From: Roseomonas sp. KE2513
Lineage (GTDB): Bacteria; Pseudomonadota; Alphaproteobacteria; Acetobacterales; Acetobacteraceae
Direction: 5' to 3'
NCBI RefSeq assembly: GCF_016107305.1
Contig: NZ_RCVR01000001.1
Coordinates: forward strand, 372,001 to 436,000
Length of the DNA stretch: 64,000 bases
Below the pieces are notes generated by a model that saw only the letters and a program-made list of their open reading frames with translations, made no database searches and had not been told where the DNA came from. The translations under genes were made by a program, and so were the position numbers. This document shows, in pieces, positions 51,963 to 61,654 of the stretch; the first letter of the stretch is position 1; each line of letters opens with the position of its first letter.

Positions 51963-53195
51963 CTAGTTCGGGCAGCGGTCTTCACGGCTCCAATGCCGGG
52001 GGATGCGTGGCCCAGTGAAGCCAGGACGGCCATCCGCAACGCGCTGGAGTAGATCGCGGACCTCAGCTGCGATGATGGTCACGCTGCGCGGGGTCGAGTT
52101 GCCGCTGTGACCGGCTATGTCGTCCAGATCAACAATCTTGGCGTTCGGCGCATACGCTGCCACCTCCATCACACCGCTCTCTCCCGGAGTGAGAAGCTGG
52201 TCGAAGCAATTTGGCATAAGTAGCAGCCGCGCCTTGATGGAGCGCGCGGCTGCGCGCAGGTCGCCGTTGAAAGGAGGCGTCCTGGCGATATCGTGGTCCA
52301 CGATCGCCCAGGTGCGGTAAACCCAGTCACGAGCATCGGTGGCGTTGCCGAGCTGATCGGTCGTCGTGGCGTAGAAGCGCTCGACAGAAGCGCGGTCTTG
52401 GAACATCTCCGCAAAGGACTCTGGCGAGAAGCCGAAGGCGTTCTGGATGTTGATCCCAATGCCCGTGCCGCGGCGCGGCGGATCGTTAGCCGGATAGTTC
52501 CCGTTCTGCCACTTGGGGTCGAGCATGATGGCTTGGCGCGCGGCCTCCCAGATGAAGTTCGTCTGCCGGGTCGCATTTGCCTGTGGAACGATGGGAATGA
52601 CTGCATCCATGAAATCTGGGTAGCTGACCGCCCATTGCAGGCTGCCTATCCCGCCCATCGAAATGCCCGTGACCGCAACCAGATGGCGGATGTTCAGGCA
52701 CTCGGTCAGTAGCCGGTGCTCGGCTTGCACCATGTCGCGAATGCCAAAGCGTGGAAAATTCATGTTCATGCCGGATCGCGTTGGCGACGTTGTGGCATTC
52801 GGATCCGTCGACGCCACGCCCAGCGTATCAGGCTGGATGACGAAGTAGCGATCGGTGTCGAACGCTCGTCCTGGCCCGGCAAGGAAGCTCTGCGCGTCCC
52901 GATTGCCCCGCAGTCCATGAATGGAAAGGATGGCGTTGCTGCGCTCGGCGTTGAGGGTGCCGTGCGTGATGTAGGTCATGCGTAGGTTGGGAATGGACGC
53001 GCCGCTCTCGAGCTTCAGTTCACCCAGATCGCAGGTCTGGACAGGAGACGCCTGAGCGGCAGCCGGTGCGCTTCCCAAGGAACTGGCCAAAGTCACGGCA
53101 AGACCGAGAGCGGCTAGAACCATTCGCTCTCCAAGACTGCTGGTCAACCATCCCGCTTTTCTTCCGCCTGGGCGCGGAGCAAGCAATTCTCTCAT
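51963..53195 (-). CDS. Exported MetX-like alpha/beta hydrolase
   Basis: This 410-residue protein resembles homoserine O-acetyltransferases: LSIHGLRGNRD, the nucleophile elbow VTGISMGGIGSLQWAVSYPDFMDAVIPI with Ser179, and a C-terminal LDDIAGHSGN with the catalytic His. It also has a clear N-terminal signal peptide (MVLAALGLAVTLASSLGSAPAAAQA), which cytoplasmic MetX proteins lack, so it is probably a periplasmic esterase or acyltransferase. The ATG at 53195 has AGGAGGAAACAG before it. It lies next to the XRE-cupin regulator gene on the same strand. Confidence 0.85.
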   Translation of the reverse strand: MRELLAPRPGGRKAGWLTSSLGERMVLAALGLAVTLASSLGSAPAAAQASPVQTCDLGELKLESGASIPNLRMTYITHGTLNAERSNAILSIHGLRGNRDAQSFLAGPGRAFDTDRYFVIQPDTLGVASTDPNATTSPTRSGMNMNFPRFGIRDMVQAEHRLLTECLNIRHLVAVTGISMGGIGSLQWAVSYPDFMDAVIPIVPQANATRQTNFIWEAARQAIMLDPKWQNGNYPANDPPRRGTGIGINIQNAFGFSPESFAEMFQDRASVERFYATTTDQLGNATDARDWVYRTWAIVDHDIARTPPFNGDLRAAARSIKARLLLMPNCFDQLLTPGESGVMEVAAYAPNAKIVDLDDIAGHSGNSTPRSVTIIAAEVRDLLQRVADGRPGFTGPRIPRHWSREDRCPN

Positions 53196-53297
53196 TCTGT
53201 TTCCTCCTTGGGGCTTTTGCCCTGCCCCGCGGAGGACGCTACGACCCGGATAATCGAGGTACAACTGGGGAGACACCGCTTAGGCAACCCTAGGTGC

Positions 53298-53981
53298 TTA
53301 GAGGCCCATAGGCGTATCCGCGAACAAGCGAGGCAGCGAGTCAGCCAGGCACACTGAGAGGATGCGCGCGTCCTCTTCGCCGACACTCGTGAAAGCGTGG
53401 CGCATGGTGCTGTCGATGTAGACGCTGTCGCCCTCATCGAGACGCGTTGGCTCGTAGTACTCGGTGTGGAGCTCGATGCTGCCCGAGATGACGTAGATGT
53501 ACTCCTCGCCCTCGTGGCTGGCCCAGCTCTCCGGCGGCAGGACCTCACGCGTGCGAATGGTCATGAGCAGCGGAACCATGGCCTTCCGGGTCAGCTCGTT
53601 GCAGGGCACCAGGTAGTCGTAGCTGTTAAAGCCGAAGCGTACGCCTTCGCCGCGCTTCGAGATCACACGCCGCCCCATGGCGAAGCGCGGGCTGGCCGGG
53701 CTGAGCAGGTCGTCTATCCGCAGCCCTAGGGCGCGGGCCACCCGGGACACAGTGTCGAACGAGGCGCCACTCTTCCCGTTCTCGACTTTCGACAGGGTGC
53801 CGACCGCCACCCCACTTTCCCGGGAGAGGTGCGCGAGGGTCCACTGCTTGGCCCTGCGGCCGTCACCCAGTTTCCGCCCTACTTCCGGCTGGCCCAACAC
53901 AACCGCCGCACCAGGACGCCGGACCTCCTCCGGAGCAAGGTGCGCCAGAGCGGTTTGCTTGCGCTCCTCAGACTTAGCCAT
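53298..53981 (-). CDS. XRE-cupin transcriptional regulator
   Basis: This 227-residue repressor-type protein has a helix-turn-helix around residues 47-95 (WTLAHLSRESGVAVGTLSKVENGKSGASFDTVSRVARALGLRIDDL) and a C-terminal cupin (SHEGEEYIYVISGSIELHTEYYEPTRLDEGDSVYIDSTMRHAF) that may sense a small ligand. The HTH is preceded by about 40 less usual residues. It is divergent from the M81/aminotransferase/binding-protein operon, with an 88-bp gap holding a palindrome, so it probably controls both itself and that operon. Confidence 0.9.
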   Translation of the reverse strand: MAKSEERKQTALAHLAPEEVRRPGAAVVLGQPEVGRKLGDGRRAKQWTLAHLSRESGVAVGTLSKVENGKSGASFDTVSRVARALGLRIDDLLSPASPRFAMGRRVISKRGEGVRFGFNSYDYLVPCNELTRKAMVPLLMTIRTREVLPPESWASHEGEEYIYVISGSIELHTEYYEPTRLDEGDSVYIDSTMRHAFTSVGEEDARILSVCLADSLPRLFADTPMGL

Positions 53982-53996
53982 CGTACATGCCCCCGG

Positions 53997-54032
53997 TTTT
54001 CGATTTCGAAAATTCTTGCGGATCGTCGAAAA
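53997..54032. promoter_or_regulatory. Palindromic operator TTTTCGA-TT-TCGAAAA plus third half-site
   Basis: TTTTCGATTTCGAAAA (53997-54012) is a perfect 7-bp inverted repeat with a 2-base centre, and a third copy of TCGAAAA occurs at 54026-54032. The AT-rich site stands out in this GC-rich DNA and lies between the regulator and the M81 peptidase starts. It is a strong candidate binding site of the XRE-cupin regulator. Confidence 0.7.
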
Positions 54033-54069
54033 TAGGAGAAACATACCACCGTCACGGGGGAACGGCACC

Positions 54070-55569
54070 ATGAAGGTTGCGATCGCCAGCTTCGAGTTCG
54101 AGGGGAACACGCTCTCCGACCAACTCCACCGGCGTGAGGACTTCGCCCGCAAGGTGCTGGCTGAAGGCACCGCGGTGATGCCCGCTGTTGAGGGCCGTGA
54201 CCTGGCAGTCACCGGTGGCATCGAGACCCTCCAGGCGGCGGGCTTCACGCTCCATCCCGTTCTCGTGGCGCATGGTGGCTCCGGTGGCAGGGTGGAAGGC
54301 GCCTTCTACCGGGACACCCGGGACCGCATCGTCACGGGCATCGCCGCCCTGGCGCCACTCGACGGCGTGTTCCTGGCCCTGCACGGCGCCATGATCTCCG
54401 AGGACGAGGACGATCCGGAAGGCGAGATCCTCTGGCGCCTGCGCGAGGCGCTCGGCCCTGATGTGCCCATTGCTGCCAGCCTCGACCTGCACGCGCATGT
54501 CACGCCGCGCATGGTGGAGGCCGCCACCATCCTGGTCGGCTACGAAACCTACCCGCACGTCGATGCCCACGGCACCGGCGTCCGCGCCGCGCAGCTCCTC
54601 GTGAACACCCTCCTAGGGAAGGTACGGCCGGTGATGCGGCTGAAGCGGCTCGACGCCCTCCTCCCGGTCGCCGCGGGCGCCACCAACGGCGATATGCCGA
54701 TGGCCCGATTGCGGGTCGCGGCCCGCAAGGCGGAGCAGGAAGGCCGGGTTCTCTCGGTCAGCTACTTCCCTGTCCAGCCCTGGCTCGACATCCTGGACCT
54801 GGGCATCGCGGGGCTGGCCATCGCCGACAAAGACGCCGCGGCCGCCGAGCAGGTGGCCGATGCCATCGTGCGCGATATGTGGGACCGGCGGCGGGAGTTC
54901 GAAATCCCCCTGCTCACGCCCGACGCGGCGGTGCAGCGCGCCCTGGGCCACCCGGCGAGGCGCGTGTTGATCTCGGATGCGCCGGACTGCGTCGGTGGCG
55001 GGGCGCCCGGTGATGCCCCGGCCATGCTCGCTGCCCTGCTGCGAAATGCGGCGCACGTCCCGGCCGCCGTGCTGGTTGTCGACCCGCCTGCGGCTGCTGC
55101 CGCGAAGGCGTCCGGGATTGGGGCGACGCTCCGCATCAAGCTGGGTTCCAAGCTGGACCCCCGCTTCCATCCACCCGTCGAAGTGGAGGCGTTGGTGGAG
55201 AGCCTGCACGACGGTCGCTTCGTGTACAGCGGCGGCATCAGCGCGGGCACCCCTGGCAATATGGGCGACACCGCCGTGCTGCGGGTGGGTGAGCTGCGGA
55301 TCGTCGTGCCGACCTTCGCCACTTACGAGTACGCCGACGAGCAGTACCGCGCCGCCGGCATCGACATCGCCTCATGCCGCATCGTCGTGCTGAAGAATCC
55401 GATGAACTTCCGGACGCTGCTCGATGAGGAGACGGACTGGCTGATGATTTCGGGTGCCGGTCCCACCACGCCGAGCCTTGAGAGCATCGACTGGCGGGTG
55501 AAGCAGCGACCCTTCTGGCCCTGCGACGACCTTCCGGAGCCCAAGTACCTCGGAGAACACCGCCAGTGA
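54070..55569 (+). CDS. M81-family metallopeptidase (MlrC-like)
   Basis: This 499-residue protein matches the M81 family, typified by MlrC, which cleaves linearized microcystin and its tetrapeptide. The N-terminus MKVAIASFEFEGNTLS, the acidic HGAMISEDEDDPEGEIL region, the metal-binding SLDLHAHVTPRMVEAATILVGYETYPHVD, and the C-terminal MlrC_C domain (RRVLISDAPDCVGGGAPGD) are all visible. Many genomes carry M81 genes unrelated to microcystin, so a general peptide or amide role is likelier. Its stop overlaps the GTG of the aminotransferase gene. Confidence 0.9.
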   Translation: MKVAIASFEFEGNTLSDQLHRREDFARKVLAEGTAVMPAVEGRDLAVTGGIETLQAAGFTLHPVLVAHGGSGGRVEGAFYRDTRDRIVTGIAALAPLDGVFLALHGAMISEDEDDPEGEILWRLREALGPDVPIAASLDLHAHVTPRMVEAATILVGYETYPHVDAHGTGVRAAQLLVNTLLGKVRPVMRLKRLDALLPVAAGATNGDMPMARLRVAARKAEQEGRVLSVSYFPVQPWLDILDLGIAGLAIADKDAAAAEQVADAIVRDMWDRRREFEIPLLTPDAAVQRALGHPARRVLISDAPDCVGGGAPGDAPAMLAALLRNAAHVPAAVLVVDPPAAAAAKASGIGATLRIKLGSKLDPRFHPPVEVEALVESLHDGRFVYSGGISAGTPGNMGDTAVLRVGELRIVVPTFATYEYADEQYRAAGIDIASCRIVVLKNPMNFRTLLDEETDWLMISGAGPTTPSLESIDWRVKQRPFWPCDDLPEPKYLGEHRQ

Positions 55570-56549
55570 ACAAGCCGATCCTATCCTGGCCCGCGCCCCG
55601 GAAGATGGCGTCGCACGCCCCGGCTGATCCACGCTTTGCCGGCGGTACGGCCTGGGTCGACGGCGCCGTCGTTCCCGTCGCCGAGGCCACCCTGCCCTTG
55701 CTCGATTGGGGGTTCCTGCGCTCGGACGCGTGCCAGGAGACGATTTCCGCCCGCGACGGTGTCCTCTTTCGGCTGGACGACCACCTGACCCGCTTCGAAC
55801 GGTCGCTGGGGCGCCTGCGCATGACCTCGCCATTGGCGCGTGAGGAGATCCGTCAGGCTGTCCACGCGCTGATCGCGGCCGCTGGGTTCCGTGACGCCTA
55901 CGTGCAGATCATCATGACGCGCGGCAGACCCCCAATCGGCAGCCGCGACCTCCGGCTCTGCATCAACCGCTTCCAAGCTTTTTGCATCCCCTATGTCTGG
56001 ATTGCGCCGCCGGAGGTGCAGGAGCGCGGAATGCACCTGCATGTCAGCCGCCGTCTGCGCGTGCCGCCCGCCTCCGTCGATCCGATGGTGAAGCATTACC
56101 ACTGGCTCGACTTCGAGATGGGCCTGATGGAAGCCTATGATGCCGGTGCCGAGACGGTGGTGCTCTGCGACACCGACGGCAACATCACCGAGGGGCCTGG
56201 CTTCAACATCTTCATTCGCCAGGGCGACCGGCTGCTGACCCCGCGGCAGGGCATGCTGGACGGCATGACGCGCCGCACGGTGCTGGAGCTCTGCGCCGAT
56301 CTCGGCATCGCGGTCGAGCAGACCGAGGTCTCGCTCGACGCGCTGCGAGGCGCCCAGGAGGTGTTCCTGACCACCACGGCGGGCGGCGTGCTGCCGGTGA
56401 CCCGAGTGGACGACGTCGCCATCCGGAACGGGCCGGGCGCCTACACGCGGCGCCTGCACGAAGCCTACTGGTCGCGCCGAGCCGAAGGATGGCTCGGCGA
56501 GCCGGTCGACTACGCCACCTCACTCCCTCCAGCGAAGCAGGTGACCTGA
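55566..56549 (+). CDS. Class IV (PLP-dependent) aminotransferase
   Basis: This 327-residue protein has the fold-type IV features: LDWGFLRSDACQETI near residue 46, the PLP lysine Lys176 in VKHYHWLDFEM, the phosphate-binding ITEGPGFNIFI near residue 205, and TTTAGGVLPVTRVD near the C-terminus. Relatives include branched-chain and D-amino acid transaminases and aminodeoxychorismate lyase. The operon context suggests processing of an amino acid released by the M81 enzyme. The start is GTG at 55566 (GTGA overlap). Confidence 0.9.
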   Translation: MNKPILSWPAPRKMASHAPADPRFAGGTAWVDGAVVPVAEATLPLLDWGFLRSDACQETISARDGVLFRLDDHLTRFERSLGRLRMTSPLAREEIRQAVHALIAAAGFRDAYVQIIMTRGRPPIGSRDLRLCINRFQAFCIPYVWIAPPEVQERGMHLHVSRRLRVPPASVDPMVKHYHWLDFEMGLMEAYDAGAETVVLCDTDGNITEGPGFNIFIRQGDRLLTPRQGMLDGMTRRTVLELCADLGIAVEQTEVSLDALRGAQEVFLTTTAGGVLPVTRVDDVAIRNGPGAYTRRLHEAYWSRRAEGWLGEPVDYATSLPPAKQVT

Positions 56550-58132
56550 TGATTGATCGTCGTGGCCTTCTTGCCTCTGCGGGAGCGGCGATACTCGCCC
56601 GCCCCGCCTTGGCCCAGCCCGCGTCCGCGCGCGTGCTCCGCTTCGTGCCAGAGACGGGGTTGATCGTCCTGGATCCCATCGTCACCACCGCGGCCGTCAC
56701 CACCATGCACGGCTACGCGGTGTTCGACACGCTCTACGGCGTGGATGAGCAGCTCCAGCCACAGCCCCAGATGGCCGAGGGCGCTCGCAGCGGCGACGAC
56801 GGCCTGAGTTGGGAAATCCGGCTACGGGAGGGCCTGCGCTTCCACGACGGCGAGCCGGTCCGGGCGCGCGACTGCGCCGCCAGCCTGCAGCGCTGGAGCA
56901 AGCGGGACAGCTTCGGCCAGGCACTCGCCGCGGCGGTCGAAACCTGGGAGGCATCGGACGACCGCACGCTGCGCATCCGGCTGAAGCGGCCGTTTCCGCA
57001 ACTGCTCCGCGCCATCGGCAAGCCGCATTCCTCGCCCGCCTTCATCATGCCGGAGCGGATTGCGCAGACGGACGCGATGATTCCGGTGACTGAGATGATC
57101 GGCTCCGGCCCCTTCCGCTTTCAGCGGGATGAGTACGTCGCAGGCAGCCGGGTGGTCTACACGCGCTTCGACGCCTACAAGCCGCGCGACGAGGCCGCTT
57201 CCTGGAGCGCCGGTGGCAAGCGGGCGCATTTTGAGCGCGTCGAGTGGCACATCATGCCCGACGCCGCAACCGCCAGTGCTGCATTGCAGGCGGGAGAGGT
57301 GGATTGGTTGGAGACGGTTCAGGGCGACCTCGTGCCCGTGATGAAGCGGAGCCGCCAGATCAACGTCCGACCGTTGAATCCATTGGGCCTGATCCTCGGC
57401 ATGCGCTTCAACCACGCGACGGCGCCCTTCAACAACGTGGCGCTCCGCCGCGCGATCCTCTCCGCCGTCAATCAGGACGACTACCTCCAGGCCGTGACGG
57501 GCGGCGACGCAGAGAGCTTCCGCCTATGCCGCGCGATGTTCCCTTGCGGCTTGCCCGGTGTGAACGAGCTGGGCGCGGAAGCGATGCTGCAGCCACCGGA
57601 CCTCGGTAGGGCGCGAGCGGCCGTGACAGCGGCAGGCTACAAGGGAGAGAAGGTGGTTCTCCTGCACGCCTCCGACCACCCCATCGTCGGCCCGCTCGGC
57701 GACATCACGGCGGACCTGCTTCGCAAGCTCAACATGAACGTCGAGCAGCAAACAATGGATTGGGGCACCGTAGTGCAGCGGCGGACCTCCAGGGAGCCGG
57801 TCGAGAAGGGCGGCTGGAGCATCTTTCACACGACCTGGCCGGGGTCCTCCGTCGCCAATCCCGCGGAGAACCTCTACATCCGCGGGCAAGGCGCCACCGG
57901 CTGGTTCGGCTGGCATGACAGCCCTGAGCTGGAGAAGCTGTCCGCGGATTGGCTACAGAGTACCGACGCGGCCGAGCGGCAGAAGTTGCTGGACGCCGTG
58001 CAGCGGAGCGCGTTCGAGACGGTGCCGGTGGTACCGCTCGGGCAAATGCTGCCTAACATGGCGCACCGCACCAGCCTCACCGGCATCGTCACCGCGTCGG
58101 CACCCGCCTTCTGGAATGTGCGACGGGGCTGA
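56549..58132 (+). CDS. Peptide-type ABC transporter substrate-binding protein (SBP_bac_5)
   Basis: This 527-residue periplasmic protein has a Tat-type leader (DRRGLLASAGAAILARPALAQ) and family 5 signatures (LREGLRFHDGEPVRARDCAASLQRW; MIGSGPFRF; NNVALRRAILSAVNQDDYLQAV). Relatives bind peptides, nickel, opines or glutathione. The ATG at 56549 shares bases with the upstream stop (TGATG). No permease or ATPase genes follow, so it must use a transporter encoded elsewhere. A GC-rich hairpin lies 20 bases downstream. Confidence 0.92.
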   Translation: MIDRRGLLASAGAAILARPALAQPASARVLRFVPETGLIVLDPIVTTAAVTTMHGYAVFDTLYGVDEQLQPQPQMAEGARSGDDGLSWEIRLREGLRFHDGEPVRARDCAASLQRWSKRDSFGQALAAAVETWEASDDRTLRIRLKRPFPQLLRAIGKPHSSPAFIMPERIAQTDAMIPVTEMIGSGPFRFQRDEYVAGSRVVYTRFDAYKPRDEAASWSAGGKRAHFERVEWHIMPDAATASAALQAGEVDWLETVQGDLVPVMKRSRQINVRPLNPLGLILGMRFNHATAPFNNVALRRAILSAVNQDDYLQAVTGGDAESFRLCRAMFPCGLPGVNELGAEAMLQPPDLGRARAAVTAAGYKGEKVVLLHASDHPIVGPLGDITADLLRKLNMNVEQQTMDWGTVVQRRTSREPVEKGGWSIFHTTWPGSSVANPAENLYIRGQGATGWFGWHDSPELEKLSADWLQSTDAAERQKLLDAVQRSAFETVPVVPLGQMLPNMAHRTSLTGIVTASAPAFWNVRRG

Positions 58133-58151
58133 GGCCGACGCTCCTGGCTGC

Positions 58152-58173
58152 CGCGCGCCGACCTTGGCGCGCG
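58152..58173 (+). terminator. Possible terminator after the peptide-binding protein gene
   Basis: CGCGCGCC-GACCTT-GGCGCGCG is a perfect 8-bp hairpin 20 bases after the stop, followed by pyrimidine-rich TCCTCCTCTCC instead of a T-run. The rest of 58174-58531 shows no gene I can support. A plus-strand frame from 58201 looks protein-like for about 60 codons, then runs into the convergent kinase gene. Confidence 0.5.
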
Positions 58174-58531
58174 TCCTCCTCTCCCCCTGGAGTTTCGCTT
58201 ATGAGATCTTTGCCGAAGGCGCTTGAGGCGAGCACCGCTGCCCTCCGCGGGATAACGCCCGATGCCATCGCAAAGGCCGCCATGGCACCCGTCTGCCGAC
58301 GTGTGCAGGCGAATGCGAGGAAGATCCGAAAGGGCGAGTTGGAAAGCAGGAGAAATTCTCCCGAGGCCCTGCGCGACGACAATGAGAGCCGTCCTCATCT
58401 AGTCCTGGGCCATCGGGCGCCGCAGAAATACCATTCTTTAGCAAACCGTTCAGGGCAGCTGGAGGGCTCCGTAGCTGTCGGATGCCGACGCTGGATCTGG
58501 ACCACCAAACCCAAGCGCCTGAATCCGAGCC

Positions 58532-61500
58532 TCACCGGCTCGACCGCAGCACCCGTGAAAGTCCCTCGGCCGAGTAGGGCTTGTTCAGCAGCTCGAACCC
58601 CTGCGCGCCGTCGTTCGCCAGCACGTGGCTGTAGCCACTGGTCAGAACGACCGGAAGGCTCGGCCACCGGCGCCGGATCTCCTTTCCGAGCTCCAGGCCG
58701 TTCATGCCAGGCATGACCACATCGGAGAACACCATGTCAAAGCGGCTCGCGTCGCTCTCCAGCAGCTCGAGTGCCGCCTTGGCGTTGGACGCCCAGGTGG
58801 GCACGTAACCGAGGTCCTCGAGCATCTGCCGGGCGAACTCTCCCACCTGGGTGTTGTCCTCGATCAGCAACACGTTCCGGCGCCCCTCTGCTGGCGCGTC
58901 GACCTCCTCGGTGGGCTGCGTGGGCGCCACCACCGGTTTCGCCTCCGCCTGTGGGAGGTAGAGCGTGAAGGTCGAGCCCTGGCCGACCTCGCTCTCGACA
59001 TGGAGTTCACCACCAGACTGCTTGGCGAAGCCATAGACCTGGGAAAGACCGAGCCCGGTACCCTTTCCCGCCTCCTTGGTCGTGAAGAACGGCTCGAAGA
59101 TCCGCCCCAGCATCTCAGGCTGGATCCCAACGCCCGTATCGGACACGGAGACCGCGACAAAGGAGCCCCGAGTGCCCGCATGCCCGCGGGTCGGCGGCAC
59201 CCCTGAAGCGAGCCAGGTCCTCAGCCTCAGGCGCCCCTCGCCCTCCATCGCGTCGCGCGCGTTCACCGCCAGGTTGACCAGCGCCGTCTCGAACTGGTTT
59301 GGGTCGGCCTCGATCGCGCGGCCCTCGCATTCGATAAAGGTTTCAATCGTCACGGGCGCGCCCACCAGCGGGCGCACGAGTTCGACGACCGACCGGACCC
59401 GATCGCCCACCACGAACACCTCGGGCCTGAGCGGCTGGCGCCGCGCGAATGCCAGCAACTGGCCCGTCAGCTTGGCCGCGCGCTCGGCGGTCTCGGAGAT
59501 GGCCTCGACGTAGCGGCGGCGCCGCTCCTCCGGCAGGTTCGACCGCCGCAGCAGGCCCGCGGACGAGCGGATGACCGTCAGCAGGTTGTTGAAGTCGTGC
59601 GCCACCCCGCCGGTGAGCTGGCCCACGGCCTCAAGCTTCTGGCTTTGCCGCAGCGCCTCCTCCTGCAGGCGGAGCTGCTCGGTGCGGCGGGAGACCTCGA
59701 CCTCGAGATGTTCGTTAAGCCGCCGCAGCTCTCTCTCGGACTGCCTGCGCGCGGTGATGTCCAGCATGGCGCCGATCATCCGGAGCGGCTCGCCACCCGG
59801 CCCGCGCACCATGAAGCCGCGGTCCAGCACGTCGGCGTAGCCGCCGTCGGCGCGCCGGAAGCGGTACTCGTCGCTCCAGCGGTCGCCGCCACCGTCAATC
59901 ACCGCGTGGATGGACCTGGAAACCCGTTCCCGGTCGTCGGGATGGACCTGCTCGAGCCACCAGTCGCCGGAGGGGCACACCCGCTCCGGCGGGTGGCCGT
60001 AGGTTTCCTGGAGGGCCTCGTTCCACTCGACACTGTCACACCGCAGGTCCCAGTCCCAGATCGCGTCGTTGGTCGCCCGGACGGCGAGCTGGTAGTGCTC
60101 CTCAATGGCGCGCCGCGCCTCCTCCGCCCGGCGCTGGGCAGTGATGTCGGTGTTCGTTCCAACCCACTCGCGGATGCTCCCGTCGCTATTGCGCACGGGG
60201 ACGCCGCGTGCGGTGACCAGACGCCACTCTCCGCCCGCGCTGCGCAGCCGGTATTCGGTGTCGAACACCCTGCCCGCGGCGACCGCCACAGCCCATTCCC
60301 CAACCGCGTGGGCGCGGTCATCCGGATGGACCGCATCGGCCCAGCCGACGCCCAGCCATTGCTCCAGCGCCTGGCCGGTGAAGGCGCGCCAGCTTGGCGA
60401 ATCCTCGCGAACCACACCCTGGGCGTCAGTGGTCCAGACCGTCGCGGTGGAGGCGGCTACCAGGGCGCGGAAGCGCTCCTCGCTGGTCCGCAGCGCCGCC
60501 TCGGCCTCCTTGCGGTCGGTCACGTCGAGAACGAACTCGACCACCTCGTCACCGAGCCGTCTGGCCGCGAACAGGCCCCACCAGCGCGAGCCGTCCCTGC
60601 GGTAGTACTGCTTCTCGTAGGGGGTGGTTTCGCCGCGGGTGGTCACCTCCTCAACCGCCTTGAGCGAGGGCGGGTAGAACTCCGGCGGGGTCAGATCCTG
60701 CCAGGTTTTGCCGATCGCCTCCTCGCGGCTGAAGCCGGTCATCTGCAGGAAGGCGTCGTTCACCTCCGTGAGGCCGAAGCCCTCGCCCCAGAACATGACC
60801 CCGACCGTCCGGATGGAGAGGGCGGTCCGCAACCGCTCCTCGCTGAGGCGCAGGGCCTCGCGGGAGCGCTCGCGCTCGGTCACGTCGCGCGATGAGGCCA
60901 GCAGCAGTTCCGGCCGCCCGTCCGGGCCGGGCACGGCCGTGACCTGAACATCCCACCACCGGAGCGTGCCCGTGGCGGCGGGGCGGAAGCCGTGGAAGCG
61001 GCCGACCCGCCCGGCGAGTGCCTCGGCCAAAGCGGCCTTCACCTTCCCGCGCTCCTCCTCCGGCCAGAGCTCCACCCATTCCCTGCCCCGGACGTGCTCG
61101 GCGCCGTCGATCTCCAGCATGCGGAGGCCGGGGCCGTTCATCGAGGTCAGGCGACCGTCGGGCGTGAGGAGCTTGAGGCTATCGGCGCTGTTCGCGAACA
61201 CGCCGCGCAACACGGCCTCGCTCGTCCGGAGCCGCTCCCCGGCGAGGTGCTGCTCCGTGCGGTCGCGGACGATCTTCACGTAGCCGATGTGCTCGCCGTT
61301 TCGGTCGTCCTCGAGCCGGGTCATGGAGCCCGAGCCCCAGAAGCGCGTGCCGTCCTTGCGCAGGTGCCAGCGCTCGTCCGCCGCCCGACCGCAGTGCCGG
61401 GCAGTGGTCATTTCGGACGCGCAGGCGTCTATCGCCTGGTCCTCGGGCGTGAAGATCATGCAGGCGTCGCGGCCGACTGCCTCCTCCTCGGACCAACCCA

Positions 61501-61654
61501 TCACCCGCTCGGCGGCGCTGTTCCAGCTGGTGATGACGCCGTCGAGGCAGATCGTGAAGACGGCGAAGTCGGCCGAGCTCTCCAGGACGAGTTCGGCAAG
61601 GCGGCTGGAGCTCGGCAGCCTGTGCCGGGCGATGTCAACCTTGCGGCTGTTCAT
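58532..61654 (-). CDS. Multi-PAS hybrid sensor histidine kinase
   Basis: This 1040-residue, apparently soluble protein has five PAS/PAC modules in the first 645 residues (starts near 20, 145, 270, 392 and 520; for example [24 protein letters not shown] and [16 protein letters not shown]). A HisKA domain carries His686 ([11 protein letters not shown]), and the ATPase N/G boxes are [16 protein letters not shown] and GTGLGLS. A C-terminal receiver from residue 925 has phosphoacceptor Asp978. It lacks transmembrane segments, so it probably senses an internal cue such as redox state or light. Its start overlaps the parD-like stop by 20 bp. Confidence 0.94.
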   Translation of the reverse strand: MNSRKVDIARHRLPSSSRLAELVLESSADFAVFTICLDGVITSWNSAAERVMGWSEEEAVGRDACMIFTPEDQAIDACASEMTTARHCGRAADERWHLRKDGTRFWGSGSMTRLEDDRNGEHIGYVKIVRDRTEQHLAGERLRTSEAVLRGVFANSADSLKLLTPDGRLTSMNGPGLRMLEIDGAEHVRGREWVELWPEEERGKVKAALAEALAGRVGRFHGFRPAATGTLRWWDVQVTAVPGPDGRPELLLASSRDVTERERSREALRLSEERLRTALSIRTVGVMFWGEGFGLTEVNDAFLQMTGFSREEAIGKTWQDLTPPEFYPPSLKAVEEVTTRGETTPYEKQYYRRDGSRWWGLFAARRLGDEVVEFVLDVTDRKEAEAALRTSEERFRALVAASTATVWTTDAQGVVREDSPSWRAFTGQALEQWLGVGWADAVHPDDRAHAVGEWAVAVAAGRVFDTEYRLRSAGGEWRLVTARGVPVRNSDGSIREWVGTNTDITAQRRAEEARRAIEEHYQLAVRATNDAIWDWDLRCDSVEWNEALQETYGHPPERVCPSGDWWLEQVHPDDRERVSRSIHAVIDGGGDRWSDEYRFRRADGGYADVLDRGFMVRGPGGEPLRMIGAMLDITARRQSERELRRLNEHLEVEVSRRTEQLRLQEEALRQSQKLEAVGQLTGGVAHDFNNLLTVIRSSAGLLRRSNLPEERRRRYVEAISETAERAAKLTGQLLAFARRQPLRPEVFVVGDRVRSVVELVRPLVGAPVTIETFIECEGRAIEADPNQFETALVNLAVNARDAMEGEGRLRLRTWLASGVPPTRGHAGTRGSFVAVSVSDTGVGIQPEMLGRIFEPFFTTKEAGKGTGLGLSQVYGFAKQSGGELHVESEVGQGSTFTLYLPQAEAKPVVAPTQPTEEVDAPAEGRRNVLLIEDNTQVGEFARQMLEDLGYVPTWASNAKAALELLESDASRFDMVFSDVVMPGMNGLELGKEIRRRWPSLPVVLTSGYSHVLANDGAQGFELLNKPYSAEGLSRVLRSSR

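Noticed and set aside
58201-58716. Plus-strand frame after the peptide-binding protein gene
   Set aside because: The first 60 codons look protein-like, but it then runs antisense into the kinase 3' end, has no recognised motif and no clear SD, so I did not call it a gene.
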